IMG/VR virus record: IMGVR_UViG_3300035034_000680
Span: 1 to 40,554 of that record
Source: a virus
Direction: 5' to 3' (one strand)
Length of the DNA: 40,554 bases
A model generated the notes under the pieces. It did no database searches and was not told where the DNA came from. It worked only from the letters and a program-made list of their open reading frames with translations. The position numbers were made by a program, and so were the translations under genes. Positions 32,110 to 40,189 of the stretch are shown one piece after another; position 1 is the stretch's first letter; every line of letters starts with the position of its first letter.

Positions 32110-32771
32110 TAGACTACCTCCCCTGTCGCTTCACCTGTTAAAGTTAGCGTACTGCTTGCTGTTGGGACTGAGATACTACCTTGATTTGCAGAATCATTAA
32201 AAGCCAAACCTTGCTCAACACTTACATTGAATGTAGATTCTGTTTCCACAGTCTGTACCAAGTTCAGATTTTGCAAAACATTAGCGTTAAAAGTACCCGC
32301 CACCACGACCGAGTGAGCGAAGTTAATCGCACTAGAGATTTGATCGTCGTAGATCGTAATGGTGCTTAGGACACAGTTGCCTGAACTAGAGAGAATACAT
32401 TTCTCACGTTCCCCTACAATAAATGCAGATACATAGTGGCTGAAAGTCAATTCTGATTCCAAAATCCTGATTGCATCTAATTGGTGACTTACCGATTGAT
32501 TCAAGTTCAGAGTTTGGTTGATGATTTTGCCTGCGTTAATACCTGCCACAATGCCTGTGAAGTAGAGAGCTTCCTGAATCACTTCTCGGGCAGTTTGATT
32601 CGCAAAATCTGAAAAGGTTAGTGCATGTTCGATACTTTGATTAGTATTGCGTCCCTGCTTTTGACCTAGATTTAGGTTATGCACCACAGAGACATTGAAA
32701 GTACCGCCGCCCGTGGTAGGGGCGGCGGTAAGCGTGAGGTCATGTTGTACACTACGTGAGTAGGTGGTCAT
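32109..32771 (-). CDS. Beta-repeat tail protein
   Basis: 220 aa with short degenerate repeats: FNVSVVHNLNL, NQSIEHALTFSDFANQ, NQSVSHQLDA, FNANVLQNLNLVQ and FNVSVEQGLAFNDSANQ. The core unit is 'f-N-x-S/A-V-x-x-x-L-x-L/F'. Repeated short strands suggest a fibrous beta structure in the tail or its fibre. No family recognised. Start overlaps the stop of the upstream gene (ATGA). Near palindromes at 32183, 32267 and 32597 fall inside repeats. Confidence 0.55.
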   Translation of the reverse strand: MTTYSRSVQHDLTLTAAPTTGGGTFNVSVVHNLNLGQKQGRNTNQSIEHALTFSDFANQTAREVIQEALYFTGIVAGINAGKIINQTLNLNQSVSHQLDAIRILESELTFSHYVSAFIVGEREKCILSSSGNCVLSTITIYDDQISSAINFAHSVVVAGTFNANVLQNLNLVQTVETESTFNVSVEQGLAFNDSANQGSISVPTASSTLTLTGEATGEVV

Positions 32772-33262
32772 GATGCGGTCACAGTGTAGGTGACACGGAT
32801 AGTGTCGGAGGCTACAGCGTTAATCACTGAGGTAAACGCTGCGGTAGACCAGAGGGTACCCGTTGTACCACCCTTGGTGCTGTTTGTGGTAATAAACATA
32901 CCTTTAATTGCGACACCCGCATTAATGGTAAATTCGGCAGCAGTACCATTAGTAACCTGTTGGCTAGCAGCGGCACCTGCACCCCACGCTGCACGCGGGG
33001 GTGCATCGTAGTTAGTATTTTCTGACCAGCCTGCGTGAGAACTCATAGTGTCTGCGGCTGCGAAAGCCGTAAAACCTGAGTTATCCACCAGACCCATAAA
33101 CCATGACGTAACCTGTGTACCTGATGCAAACTGCACATCAAGAATTTGGTTAAGTCCTACATTGACGATGCCATTGGGACATTCATGACGCCCAATAACC
33201 TCTCCATTTCGGATATGTTCCAGTTGGAACTTACCCTTAAATTGAACACCGTTAGAAATCAT
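32768..33262 (-). CDS. Tail-associated structural protein
   Basis: 164 aa, with CPNGIVNVGLNQILDVQFAS, TSWFMGLVDNSGFTAFAAAD and DTMSSHAGWSENTNYDAP. This 'NGIVN.G.n.iLD..F...W..GL' build is found in a group of phage tail-associated proteins with no firm assigned role. The C-terminal half is beta-rich (AEFTINAGVAIKGMFIT) and ends in a domain-like VTYTVTAS. It lies just after the tape measure. Confidence 0.6.
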   Translation of the reverse strand: MISNGVQFKGKFQLEHIRNGEVIGRHECPNGIVNVGLNQILDVQFASGTQVTSWFMGLVDNSGFTAFAAADTMSSHAGWSENTNYDAPPRAAWGAGAAASQQVTNGTAAEFTINAGVAIKGMFITTNSTKGGTTGTLWSTAAFTSVINAVASDTIRVTYTVTAS

Positions 33263-33263
33263 A

Positions 33264-36200
33264 TCAGCTACTCCTTACTACGCCGGTATTGAATCTACCG
33301 GGGTTACGTCGATTCTCTGTTTCCAATCTTGCAAGCACAATCTCAGCTAACTGACGAGGGTCTACAACATCAGGAGCATTGATCACAATGTCTCCAAAGG
33401 TAGTATTGTTGTCGCCAGCGTTTGCTCCACGATTCTCTGGTGCTGGTCGGAAGAACTCAATCTTCTGCAACTCGTCTCTGATTTCAATCAGTAATTGGTT
33501 TCGAGTGAGGTTAAGTCTCTCAAGGTCACCAATCTTAGAGTTGTTAATTGCGGCCTCAACAGCTTGACGTTGTGCAACTAACTGATTTTGCAAAGTACGT
33601 TGTTGCTCTTGAGCTTGTCGCAAGTTTCCAGCTTGTTCAAGGAACTGATTCAGAAGCCTATTTGTTTGGAACAACACACCGGATTCAGTAATCAATGGTA
33701 GATCACCAGAGCGGGCTTGAATAACATCATCCTCAGCCGATCGAGTCGCTGAGAAGTTCTTCAGTAATTGGATGTAATCGCGAAGCCGTGCAACGGCTTG
33801 TTGATCCATAGGATTCTCACGAATCGTTTTGGTAAGTTGCTCAATACTTGCAAAAGTATCTGAGAACTCATAATCCGAATTACCATTTGTACCAGCCGTT
33901 CTCCTAACACCTGCTTCTCTTAGATTTCGGAAATCAGTATTGCGAGTACCGTCAAAACCATCAGGGAGAGTAATTGTGTTAAAAGTACGAGCACCACCTG
34001 CCCATGCACGGTCGTTAAATCTAGGTATCAGTTGTGAGACAAGATTGTTGACTTGCTCAGCAAATACTCGCGAGTTGTTTGTTGCAACACGTTCTGCATT
34101 TACAACTCGTTGGCGTTGTTCTTCAACCGCCTGCTGCAATGCTTGAGTGTTGCGGTTGATGTTACCTAGCAATTCTTCAACCTCTTGGAGATTGAACCTC
34201 TCCAAGATGGCTGCTCGAACATCTTGCAAACCTCGTTGTGCTTCTGTAATAAAGTCAGGATTAACTCCTGCTGCTCGAAGCTGGACAAGTTGGTTACCTG
34301 CTGTTTGTAACAAAGAATCTAGATTTTGACGAGCATTATCTCGTTCATCTTCATTCCCTCCCACTTGGAAATTATCAATCGCGGATCGTGTACGCTCGAA
34401 GTTCTCCATCAGTTGCTGACGGGTAGAGGCTTCACGTTCACTATTGGCATTACGCTGTTGTAACATCCGTAGATAGTTATTCGCGTATTGATTTTCCAAA
34501 GCAGCCAACTGAACTAAACGTTCTCGTTGTTGGATAGACCGATCTTGACCTTCAAAGATATCATCTTCAAGACTGTTAATATCTCGATACCGATTTCTAA
34601 TCTGATTAAGAATTTGTTCAACACGTTCGTACCCTTCTTCGGGGTTGTCACCATTAGCAACTTGACTCTGGAAGATATCTGCCGCCAATCGTTGTAACGA
34701 TTCGGCTCGACCCATCAAAGCTCGAAGCTGTGCCGGGTCTTCCAGATTCTTAATACTCAGATCAAACAACTCTGTCTGAGTATTAAAACCGCGTTGTTGT
34801 CTATCTCGATTTAGTGAATCAATCAACCGAGTAGTGTCTTGAATATCCTTTTTGATATCTCTTAAGATATCCCGGATATTCCCACTGACTCGTTCTAGAG
34901 AACTCTCGAAGTTCTTGAGGCTATCACGAAACACCCGTTCCGTGGTACGTTGCAATTGAGTAAACAGTCTCGTAATTCGAGCGACATGTTGAGCATACAT
35001 TTGAACAGTAACGGTGAAGTAGTCACGAAGACGACCTTCCCGAGCTTCCAAACTATTCTCGTCTGCCTCTTGGATTTCCGAAACCGCTTCTCGCATACTT
35101 GCAAGTGCTTCTGTCAGGTTTTGAGCAATTTCTCTACGAAGCTGTTTGGCTTCTGCTCTTGCTTGGATGAAGTATGTAATCAAGGTGATCACACCTGCAA
35201 CTGCAAGAGGTCCAGCCATTGCCCGAAGGGCAAGACCGGCTGCTCTAGCACTAGCCATCAAAGCCTTAGTCCTAGCATTAGCTGTGAATAGATTCGCATT
35301 GACTTTCACCAACCGATTATTCACAGTCAACAAACCTGTGCTAATCAAAGCCATAGTGACCTTGCCTTTAAGAGCCCACGCAATAGTCAGTGAGACAACA
35401 GTCTTAAAGTTCTTCACTAAGAATCCAAATGTCGGAATTAAGATTTCCGAAATCTGAGATACGTTAGCTAGAATTGGTCGTAACAATTCCACTAGGCCAC
35501 CGCTGTCCTGAATAATTTTATCCAGACTCTTAAGCAATGGACCAGAGAACAACTTAAGAACAGTTGCTCGCAACGTTTCAAATTGCTGCTGCAATCGAAA
35601 CGCTGGCGACTCTTGAGCAATTTCAGTTGCTCGACGATAGTCATCGACCGAGTTTCTGATTTGCGAAATCGTCTCAGGAAGTTTCTTGAGGAACTCGGGA
35701 TCAGTAAAGATCGCAGTACCACGAATTGCTCGCAGTCGGCTGAATAACTCACCGAGTTCAGCGAGTCGGTCGCCACCTTTACCTGCTTCTTGTTCCAAGC
35801 GTTGTAATACACCAACCATACCAAAGGTACGAATAGCTGCTTGGCCAGAAGAAACGCCCCATTCGTTGAACAACTCTTTCAGACGATCCGTTGGACGAAT
35901 CAATTTCTGCATGACGTTGTTAATCAAAGTCATGGCTTCATCATACTTAAGACCGCGAATCGTAGTCTGAGCAAGCAAAGCATTAAGCTCTGCCATTTCC
36001 ACCCCAAGCTGATTGGCTTGCGGTGCAACTCGACCATAGGTATTCGCTAGTTCTTCACCACGAACACGACCAAGTTCGATCGTCTTGAAGAATTGAGCAT
36101 TGATAGTCTCGGCATTTGAAACATCGAGTGAGTACGAGTTCAAGGCCGCTGCCGTCAAGTTCACCGCATTACTAACACTTGTCAGCGTAGTAATCGAGAA

Positions 36201-37469
36201 CAGGAGTTCTTCATTGAGGAAGTGAATAACTTCACGACCCTTAGCAACTTGGTTCGAGAGTGCTTGGTATGCCGCAGCACCGACTTCTTCGGGACGCTGA
36301 GGGAACTTCGCACTGAGGTTCAGAATTGAGTTTTGCCAATCATCAAAACTAAGCTGAGCATCCTGAGCGATAGTTCTGATTTCCGAAATCCGACGCTGGA
36401 ACTCAATCATTTCCCGGTTGGCTTCAAAGATCGCACTTGTGATCCGACCGATCGTAACGTGCAACTGTTGGATGATTAAGAGGCGAGCAAAGCTACGCCA
36501 AGTAATCAACATACCACTACCGGACTTATTAAGTTCATTGTAGCTAGTTGTCGCAGAGGAAGCAACACGTTTGTGTGCTCGCTCTGCCGCAACCGCTTCA
36601 CGCCTAGAAACAGTTCCTAGGTTTTCTTCGGCTTTTCGCAACCTACGAAGACCGGCAACAACTGCCATAACACGGCGGTTACTGGACTTGATCGCATCAC
36701 GATCAAAACCTTCTGTGATTTGCTGCATCCGACGATACGAGACACCATGTTGCTTCGCCAACTTGCGTAGGTTATCTACGGCTTCTCGATACCGTCGTTC
36801 TTCGGCTCCATTTTGTCCCTTATCAGGTTGAGGCTGTAATGCCTCACGGACAAACATAGAACCACCGCGACCATCAATACTTCGTTGCCTCATGAGTTCT
36901 TGTCGTAGCTCACGTGCAATCCTCTTCTGATCTTTCATCTTGGCAAGTTGTGCTGCGATCCGTTTGTCCCGACGGACTTCAAGACCCAACAACTGATTTG
37001 CAAGAGTATGAATCGTTCTAAGTTCTTTGGTTGAAACTCCGTAGTTCTTAGAAAGTTTGAAAGTGCCAGAGTTGATGTCTTCCAACACACGTTCAAGCAA
37101 ACGTGCATCTTGGGTGACTTCGGTAAATTGTTGCTCAAACTTAAAGAGCAACTTATTAAAGGTCACCATTTCAGTTGAGTTCAAATTATCAAACCGCAAC
37201 CGAAGACGTTTAACTGGATCATTTAATCGAGAGAGGTTCTCCCGATAGACTGATGTACTTTTGTTAAGACGATCAAAGACTCGTAGAGTTGCCTTAGTGA
37301 ACTCTAGAGCAGATTTCATCTTTGTGGCAGCCATCTTGACTTCATCATCAAGAGTCTTACCACCTTTGCGACCTGAGGCCATCGCTTGGAGTTTCTTATA
37401 CTCGTTGCGTAGCTCACGAACTTGCTTAATGGCTTCGCGAGCATCTGCTGTAATTTTGATGTCAGCCAT
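33264..37469 (-). CDS. Tail tape measure protein
   Basis: 1401 aa from the ATG at 37469 (GGAG 9 bases upstream, start overlaps the previous stop by 8 bases). The TP901-type core is readable: MIEFQRRISEIRTIAQDAQL, PEEVGAAAYQALSNQ, LTAAALNSYSLDVSNAETIN and ELANTYGRVAPQANQLGVEM. Two hydrophobic segments follow (KTVVSLTIAWALKGKV and ALRAMAGPLAVAGVITLITY), then a long Gln/Arg/Asn-rich coiled-coil tail. At the usual 0.15 nm per residue it predicts a tail about 210 nm long. Palindromes at 33923, 35442, 35658 and 36378 encode DFRN, ISEI, ISQI and ISEI. Confidence 0.95.
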   Translation of the reverse strand: MADIKITADAREAIKQVRELRNEYKKLQAMASGRKGGKTLDDEVKMAATKMKSALEFTKATLRVFDRLNKSTSVYRENLSRLNDPVKRLRLRFDNLNSTEMVTFNKLLFKFEQQFTEVTQDARLLERVLEDINSGTFKLSKNYGVSTKELRTIHTLANQLLGLEVRRDKRIAAQLAKMKDQKRIARELRQELMRQRSIDGRGGSMFVREALQPQPDKGQNGAEERRYREAVDNLRKLAKQHGVSYRRMQQITEGFDRDAIKSSNRRVMAVVAGLRRLRKAEENLGTVSRREAVAAERAHKRVASSATTSYNELNKSGSGMLITWRSFARLLIIQQLHVTIGRITSAIFEANREMIEFQRRISEIRTIAQDAQLSFDDWQNSILNLSAKFPQRPEEVGAAAYQALSNQVAKGREVIHFLNEELLFSITTLTSVSNAVNLTAAALNSYSLDVSNAETINAQFFKTIELGRVRGEELANTYGRVAPQANQLGVEMAELNALLAQTTIRGLKYDEAMTLINNVMQKLIRPTDRLKELFNEWGVSSGQAAIRTFGMVGVLQRLEQEAGKGGDRLAELGELFSRLRAIRGTAIFTDPEFLKKLPETISQIRNSVDDYRRATEIAQESPAFRLQQQFETLRATVLKLFSGPLLKSLDKIIQDSGGLVELLRPILANVSQISEILIPTFGFLVKNFKTVVSLTIAWALKGKVTMALISTGLLTVNNRLVKVNANLFTANARTKALMASARAAGLALRAMAGPLAVAGVITLITYFIQARAEAKQLRREIAQNLTEALASMREAVSEIQEADENSLEAREGRLRDYFTVTVQMYAQHVARITRLFTQLQRTTERVFRDSLKNFESSLERVSGNIRDILRDIKKDIQDTTRLIDSLNRDRQQRGFNTQTELFDLSIKNLEDPAQLRALMGRAESLQRLAADIFQSQVANGDNPEEGYERVEQILNQIRNRYRDINSLEDDIFEGQDRSIQQRERLVQLAALENQYANNYLRMLQQRNANSEREASTRQQLMENFERTRSAIDNFQVGGNEDERDNARQNLDSLLQTAGNQLVQLRAAGVNPDFITEAQRGLQDVRAAILERFNLQEVEELLGNINRNTQALQQAVEEQRQRVVNAERVATNNSRVFAEQVNNLVSQLIPRFNDRAWAGGARTFNTITLPDGFDGTRNTDFRNLREAGVRRTAGTNGNSDYEFSDTFASIEQLTKTIRENPMDQQAVARLRDYIQLLKNFSATRSAEDDVIQARSGDLPLITESGVLFQTNRLLNQFLEQAGNLRQAQEQQRTLQNQLVAQRQAVEAAINNSKIGDLERLNLTRNQLLIEIRDELQKIEFFRPAPENRGANAGDNNTTFGDIVINAPDVVDPRQLAEIVLARLETENRRNPGRFNTGVVRSS

Positions 37470-38046
37470 TAGTAGTTGCTCCACTTACTGCCCGCAGATT
37501 CGTATCGACGAACTTCTGTAGTCGTCGTTGAACTGTGGCATTGATTTCGCGAATCGCACGTTTTCTAGCACGCTCGAATAAACCCCAAGGTCGATCACGT
37601 TGAGCATTAGGTGGGGTTGGCCCACTGAACTCATTCATTTCGACGTAGGGTTTTCCTGTTCGCGGATCAGTAATATCAATATCCAAAATCCAGTTCCATT
37701 GACCACTTGAACCAGTGATGGAATCTGTAACTTGTGGTGCGGCTGCTGTGCCGACAAACTTAAGGCTAGGTTTTCTTGTGCCTACTCTTGGCACACTCGG
37801 GTCTGTTGACCAGTCGATGATAACTCCATACTGGTCTGCGAGATAATCAAAAGCTGATTTTGCAAATCCCGACCAGACTGGAATACCACCTTCATCCCAA
37901 CCACCTAAAATTTCTTCATAGAAGGATTTGATTCCTTCATTGAATGACCTAGTAAGCACCGCCCCTTTACGTTGGGGTGATGCTTCTAGTTCATTCAGAA
38001 GCATGTTGATGGCTTTATTTTGTTTAATTTCAACTGTCAAACTCAA
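37462..38046 (-). CDS. Minor tail protein before the tape measure
   Basis: 194 aa, MSLTVEIKQNKAINMLLNEL, mixed fold with a helical C-terminus (RARKRAIREINATVQRRLQK). It lies between the chaperone frameshift gene and the tape measure. The build recalls HK97-gp10-like or other minor tail proteins but I cannot name the family. Palindrome at 37856 encodes FAKS; near copy at 37543. Confidence 0.5.
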   Translation of the reverse strand: MSLTVEIKQNKAINMLLNELEASPQRKGAVLTRSFNEGIKSFYEEILGGWDEGGIPVWSGFAKSAFDYLADQYGVIIDWSTDPSVPRVGTRKPSLKFVGTAAAPQVTDSITGSSGQWNWILDIDITDPRTGKPYVEMNEFSGPTPPNAQRDRPWGLFERARKRAIREINATVQRRLQKFVDTNLRAVSGATTNG

Positions 38047-38047
38047 G

Positions 38048-38076
38048 GGAAGACCTCCCGTTAGAGGAGGCCTTCC
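38048..38076. repeat. Hairpin overlapping the G-T stop
   Basis: GGAAGACCTCC (38048-38058) pairs with GGAGGCCTTCC (38066-38076) with one G-U pair and a 7-base loop. The stop of the frameshifted chaperone (38061-38063) falls in the loop. No T-run follows, so it is more likely an mRNA structure than a terminator. Confidence 0.5.
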
Positions 38077-38719
38077 TCCATTTCTTCACGTTCGCGGATC
38101 TTTTCAAATGCGAGCAGCCGTGCTTGCACTGTTGCTGAGCAATCATCAAAGGTGTTCTTGACATCGGGCGGCTTCATCTGAAACCGCTCGCAGATTCTCC
38201 AAATCAGATACTCAGCACTACGACCCGCTGGCAGCTTTACTGGTTCTCCTCCTCCCGCTCCGCTGCCGTCGCGGACAAAAAACGTTCTTTTGCTTCCTCG
38301 ACCTTAGCTTCGTCGAGTGAGTTAGCAATGAAGACACCACGGACGATTCGACCTAATTCAACCTCGGAAAACCCGGAGTCTCGCAATTCCTGCTCATAGC
38401 CAAGCCACGTTTCAGGATTTTGCAAATCAACGGTTTCCCATTCCAAACCTTCTGTTGCTTCAAGAGATTTGATAATCAGGTAAGCTGTTTGACGTTTATT
38501 GTGTTCTTCGAGTGCTTTCTTGTGAGCGGGATCGCTCGGGTTAGGCAACTCTCGTCCACTAATCATCTTCTTCTTCGGAACTTCCGGAGTAGGGCACAGC
38601 TCGTCAAATTCGTCGTAATTAGGGATTGCTCGTGCTTTGAAGATAATTGAATCGTCACCACGAGGGATGGCGATCAGTTCTTCGTTAGCACCTTCAATTT
38701 TATGGCCATGAATTTTCAT
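38061..38719 (-). CDS. Tail assembly chaperone G-T, made by -1 frameshift
   Basis: The 160-aa chaperone frame (38719 to 38237) is joined by a -1 shift at T-TTT-TTG (38276-38282) to an open -1 frame that runs to a TAA at 38061, giving about 219 aa. The extension reads VRDGSGAGGGEPVKLPAGR, then SAEYLIWRICERFQMKPPDV, DCSATVQARLLAFEKIRERE. This is the lambda gpG/gpGT arrangement, conserved in siphophages and usually just upstream of the tape measure. The slippery word, frame and position agree, and the extension looks like the usual T domain. It needs proteome or reporter proof, but the case is strong. The near palindrome at 38193 lies in the extension. Confidence 0.78.
38237..38719 (-). CDS. Tail assembly chaperone G
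   Basis: 160 aa. FKARAIPNYDEFDELCPTPE and LEWETVDLQNPETWLGYEQE, then GFSEVELGRIVRGVFIANSL, match the tail assembly chaperone family of phages. It ends normally at 38237 when ribosomes do not shift. Chaperone G and the shifted G-T bind the tape measure during tail building, generally in a fixed ratio set by the shift efficiency. Start ATG overlaps no gene; it begins one base after the tail tube stop. The palindrome at 38416 encodes DLQN. Confidence 0.85.
   Translation of the reverse strand: MKIHGHKIEGANEELIAIPRGDDSIIFKARAIPNYDEFDELCPTPEVPKKKMISGRELPNPSDPAHKKALEEHNKRQTAYLIIKSLEATEGLEWETVDLQNPETWLGYEQELRDSGFSEVELGRIVRGVFIANSLDEAKVEEAKERFLSATAAEREEENQ
38276..38282 (-). promoter_or_regulatory. 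Slippery site for programmed -1 frameshift
   Basis: On the minus strand, T TTT TTG in the zero frame of the chaperone gene (codons CGT TTT TTG) fits the X XXY YYZ rule. Shifting here by -1 enters the open frame leading to 38061. A G/C-rich stretch (GCGACGGCAGCGGAGCGGGA) follows, which could stall ribosomes, but no clear pseudoknot was traced. Confidence 0.7.
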
Positions 38720-38720
38720 T

Positions 38721-39227
38721 TTAGATCAGTCCAGTAGAAACGGCGGCATAACGTGCCAGCGTGGCCTGTGTGATGTTACACATACCTGCTGTGGAAACAG
38801 TGCCGTTCCGAACATCATGCGAGAGCGATTCATACCGGTATTCCGGCAGGATGATTTGCTCGTTCTGTGTTGGGGAACAGCCGGGCTCATATTCAATAAT
38901 GATGTCAATGCAGTAAGGTTCACAGAGGTCAGCACCAGAGCTAACCCACGAAGCTGCTTCACCTTGTTTCTTCAAAACATCGCTAGGCGTTGCTTCTTCA
39001 CCAACCGAAGCTGTGAGGAATTCCCATTGGAAATCCATCGAAACTTCGAGAGGCTCTTCATCGCCGTTGCGGACCGAATCCAGATTACCACGGTCACGGA
39101 TGTACTCGCGGTTTACTTTCTCGGTGTAAGTTAGGTTGCCGTCGCCAATCTTGACTACAAGAAAGTTCGCCGTCGCGGACCCGTCGCGAAATGCGACTTC
39201 GGTATTCTTAATGTCGATTACAGACAT
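38721..39227 (-). CDS. Major tail tube protein
   Basis: 168 aa. MSVIDIKNTEVAFRDGSATA then IRDRGNLDSVRNGDEEPLEV and SMDFQWEFLTASVGE follow the beta-rich build of siphophage tail tube proteins, including the RDRG / 'dE.P..vs.dF.wef' part. It lies just upstream of the chaperone genes, the normal position for a tube protein. The C-terminal part contains GADLCEPYCID and YEPGCSP, so it has several cysteines. Confidence 0.7.
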   Translation of the reverse strand: MSVIDIKNTEVAFRDGSATANFLVVKIGDGNLTYTEKVNREYIRDRGNLDSVRNGDEEPLEVSMDFQWEFLTASVGEEATPSDVLKKQGEAASWVSSGADLCEPYCIDIIIEYEPGCSPTQNEQIILPEYRYESLSHDVRNGTVSTAGMCNITQATLARYAAVSTGLI

Positions 39228-39228
39228 A

Positions 39229-39681
39229 TCAGTCTCCCAAGTTGAGTGTTAGTTCATGTCGAGCGTTTACTGTTGCTTGTACAAGCTCAGTATTCGGTTC
39301 AACTATTCCATGATGCACATATCGAATTCGCCTTCGGCTGTCATTAGGTACGTTCATGCAGTCTAGCTTTTCGGCACCATCACCATACTTATAGATGGAA
39401 ATGATTCCGGAAATCGCTGCAAGGCACACCCCACCCATCGTATGGACAAGATACTCTTTATCTTCTTCCACAGGAACTTTGATGGTAAAGTTTGTCAGCA
39501 TCTCAATTTGATACTGATCTTTTGCTATTGGTTCAATGGTGGGTCCAATAATGACCACATCAATTTTCGCATCCGGTTCAGATTCATCACCTGAAAAATA
39601 CAACTGGTATGTTGCACCTACCGTCGTGTTAATGTGATCCCGAAAAGACGAATAGAACCATTTAGGAAGTTTCGAGAGCAT
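39229..39681 (-). CDS. Tail completion/terminator-like protein
   Basis: 150 aa, MLSKLPKWFYSSFRDHINTT, mixed fold with IDVVIIGPTIEPIAKDQYQI and NFTIKVPVEEDKEYLVHTM. Position between the connector and tube genes, and the start as a small helix plus strands, fit a tail terminator or completion protein. The family was not recognised with certainty. Near palindrome at 39403. Confidence 0.5.
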   Translation of the reverse strand: MLSKLPKWFYSSFRDHINTTVGATYQLYFSGDESEPDAKIDVVIIGPTIEPIAKDQYQIEMLTNFTIKVPVEEDKEYLVHTMGGVCLAAISGIISIYKYGDGAEKLDCMNVPNDSRRRIRYVHHGIVEPNTELVQATVNARHELTLNLGD

Positions 39682-40144
39682 CGCTTACTCCTAAGAAATG
39701 GTGAACTCTGGCGTCATGAATCTGGTTGAAAACTTGATTTCGCAAAGCACGACTGCGAATGATGTAAACATGATCTAGTAACTGAATGTCTTTGATTAGG
39801 TGTTTCAGACCATCAGCGACAATATACATGTCGAGTTGTGGTTCAAAGTCAGTGTCTTTCTCATCAATGAGAAAGGCATTGTCTTCAACTTCAAACTCGC
39901 CCGCTTGGGTAGTATTTGACGTTGCTGCTGAATACCCCGCATCATAAAGGAACTTGGTCATAGCAACTCCGGGAATGGAGATTGCTCGCCTGATAGTAAA
40001 TTTGGTCAGGTTTCGTGTGACGCTTCCGGTCTTGGCATCTTTACTCGAATCCACTGAGTAGAAGTCGACACTGACACCATACTCACGCTTCATGCGATAA
40101 AGAGCTTTCTGGATGTATCGCCTTCTAGTGTATCGAGTAACCAT
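39662..40144 (-). CDS. Head-tail connector/completion-like protein
   Basis: 160 aa, beginning MVTRYTRRRYIQKALYRMKR, with a beta-rich body (FEPQLDMYIVADGLKHLIKD, IQLLDHVYIIRSRALRNQ) as in phage head-tail joining proteins. AGGA lies 8 bases before the ATG and the near palindrome at 40149 overlaps this ribosome site. It overlaps the next gene by 20 bases. Family not named; the call is by place and build. Confidence 0.5.
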   Translation of the reverse strand: MVTRYTRRRYIQKALYRMKREYGVSVDFYSVDSSKDAKTGSVTRNLTKFTIRRAISIPGVAMTKFLYDAGYSAATSNTTQAGEFEVEDNAFLIDEKDTDFEPQLDMYIVADGLKHLIKDIQLLDHVYIIRSRALRNQVFNQIHDARVHHFLGVSDALETS

Positions 40145-40189
40145 AGTTGATTCCTAAAATCAGGCCAGCCTTGGCTTGATATCTGAGGA

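Larger units (their letters stand above)
706..38428. repeat. Dispersed palindrome GATTT-N3-AAATC, 35 exact copies
   Basis: Exact copies start at 706, 891, 972, 1826, 3134, 3800, 5342, 6193, 8398, 8637, 11848, 12049, 13034, 13228, 15206, 16399, 17082, 17439, 18207, 18716, 19945, 23174, 24053, 24689, 26729, 27916, 29096, 29147, 31430, 33923, 35442, 35658, 36378, 37856 and 38416. One-mismatch copies start at 952, 1076, 1230, 1551, 5918, 6801, 7732, 9622, 10156, 10288, 10675, 13949, 14548, 15062, 15731, 18147, 18511, 18899, 19492, 20974, 21482, 22131, 26231, 27350, 28547, 28664, 30564, 30932, 32183, 32267, 32597, 34490, 35073, 37543, 38193, 39403, 39736 and 40149. With equal base use about 0.04 exact copies are expected in this length. 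The central base is G/C in 30 of 35 exact copies. Copies lie within genes on both strands and in gaps. The scan was by eye, so a few may be missing. A protein-binding site is the likely role; the binder is unknown, with the two ParB-like proteins as candidates. Confidence 0.93.

Noticed and set aside
706-38428. Palindrome as restriction site, DNA uptake sequence or mobile miniature element
   Set aside because: Phages tend to lose host restriction sites rather than gain them; the 13-bp unit has no flanking conserved sequence or target duplications; and the site is a precise palindrome with a spacer rule, more like an operator.
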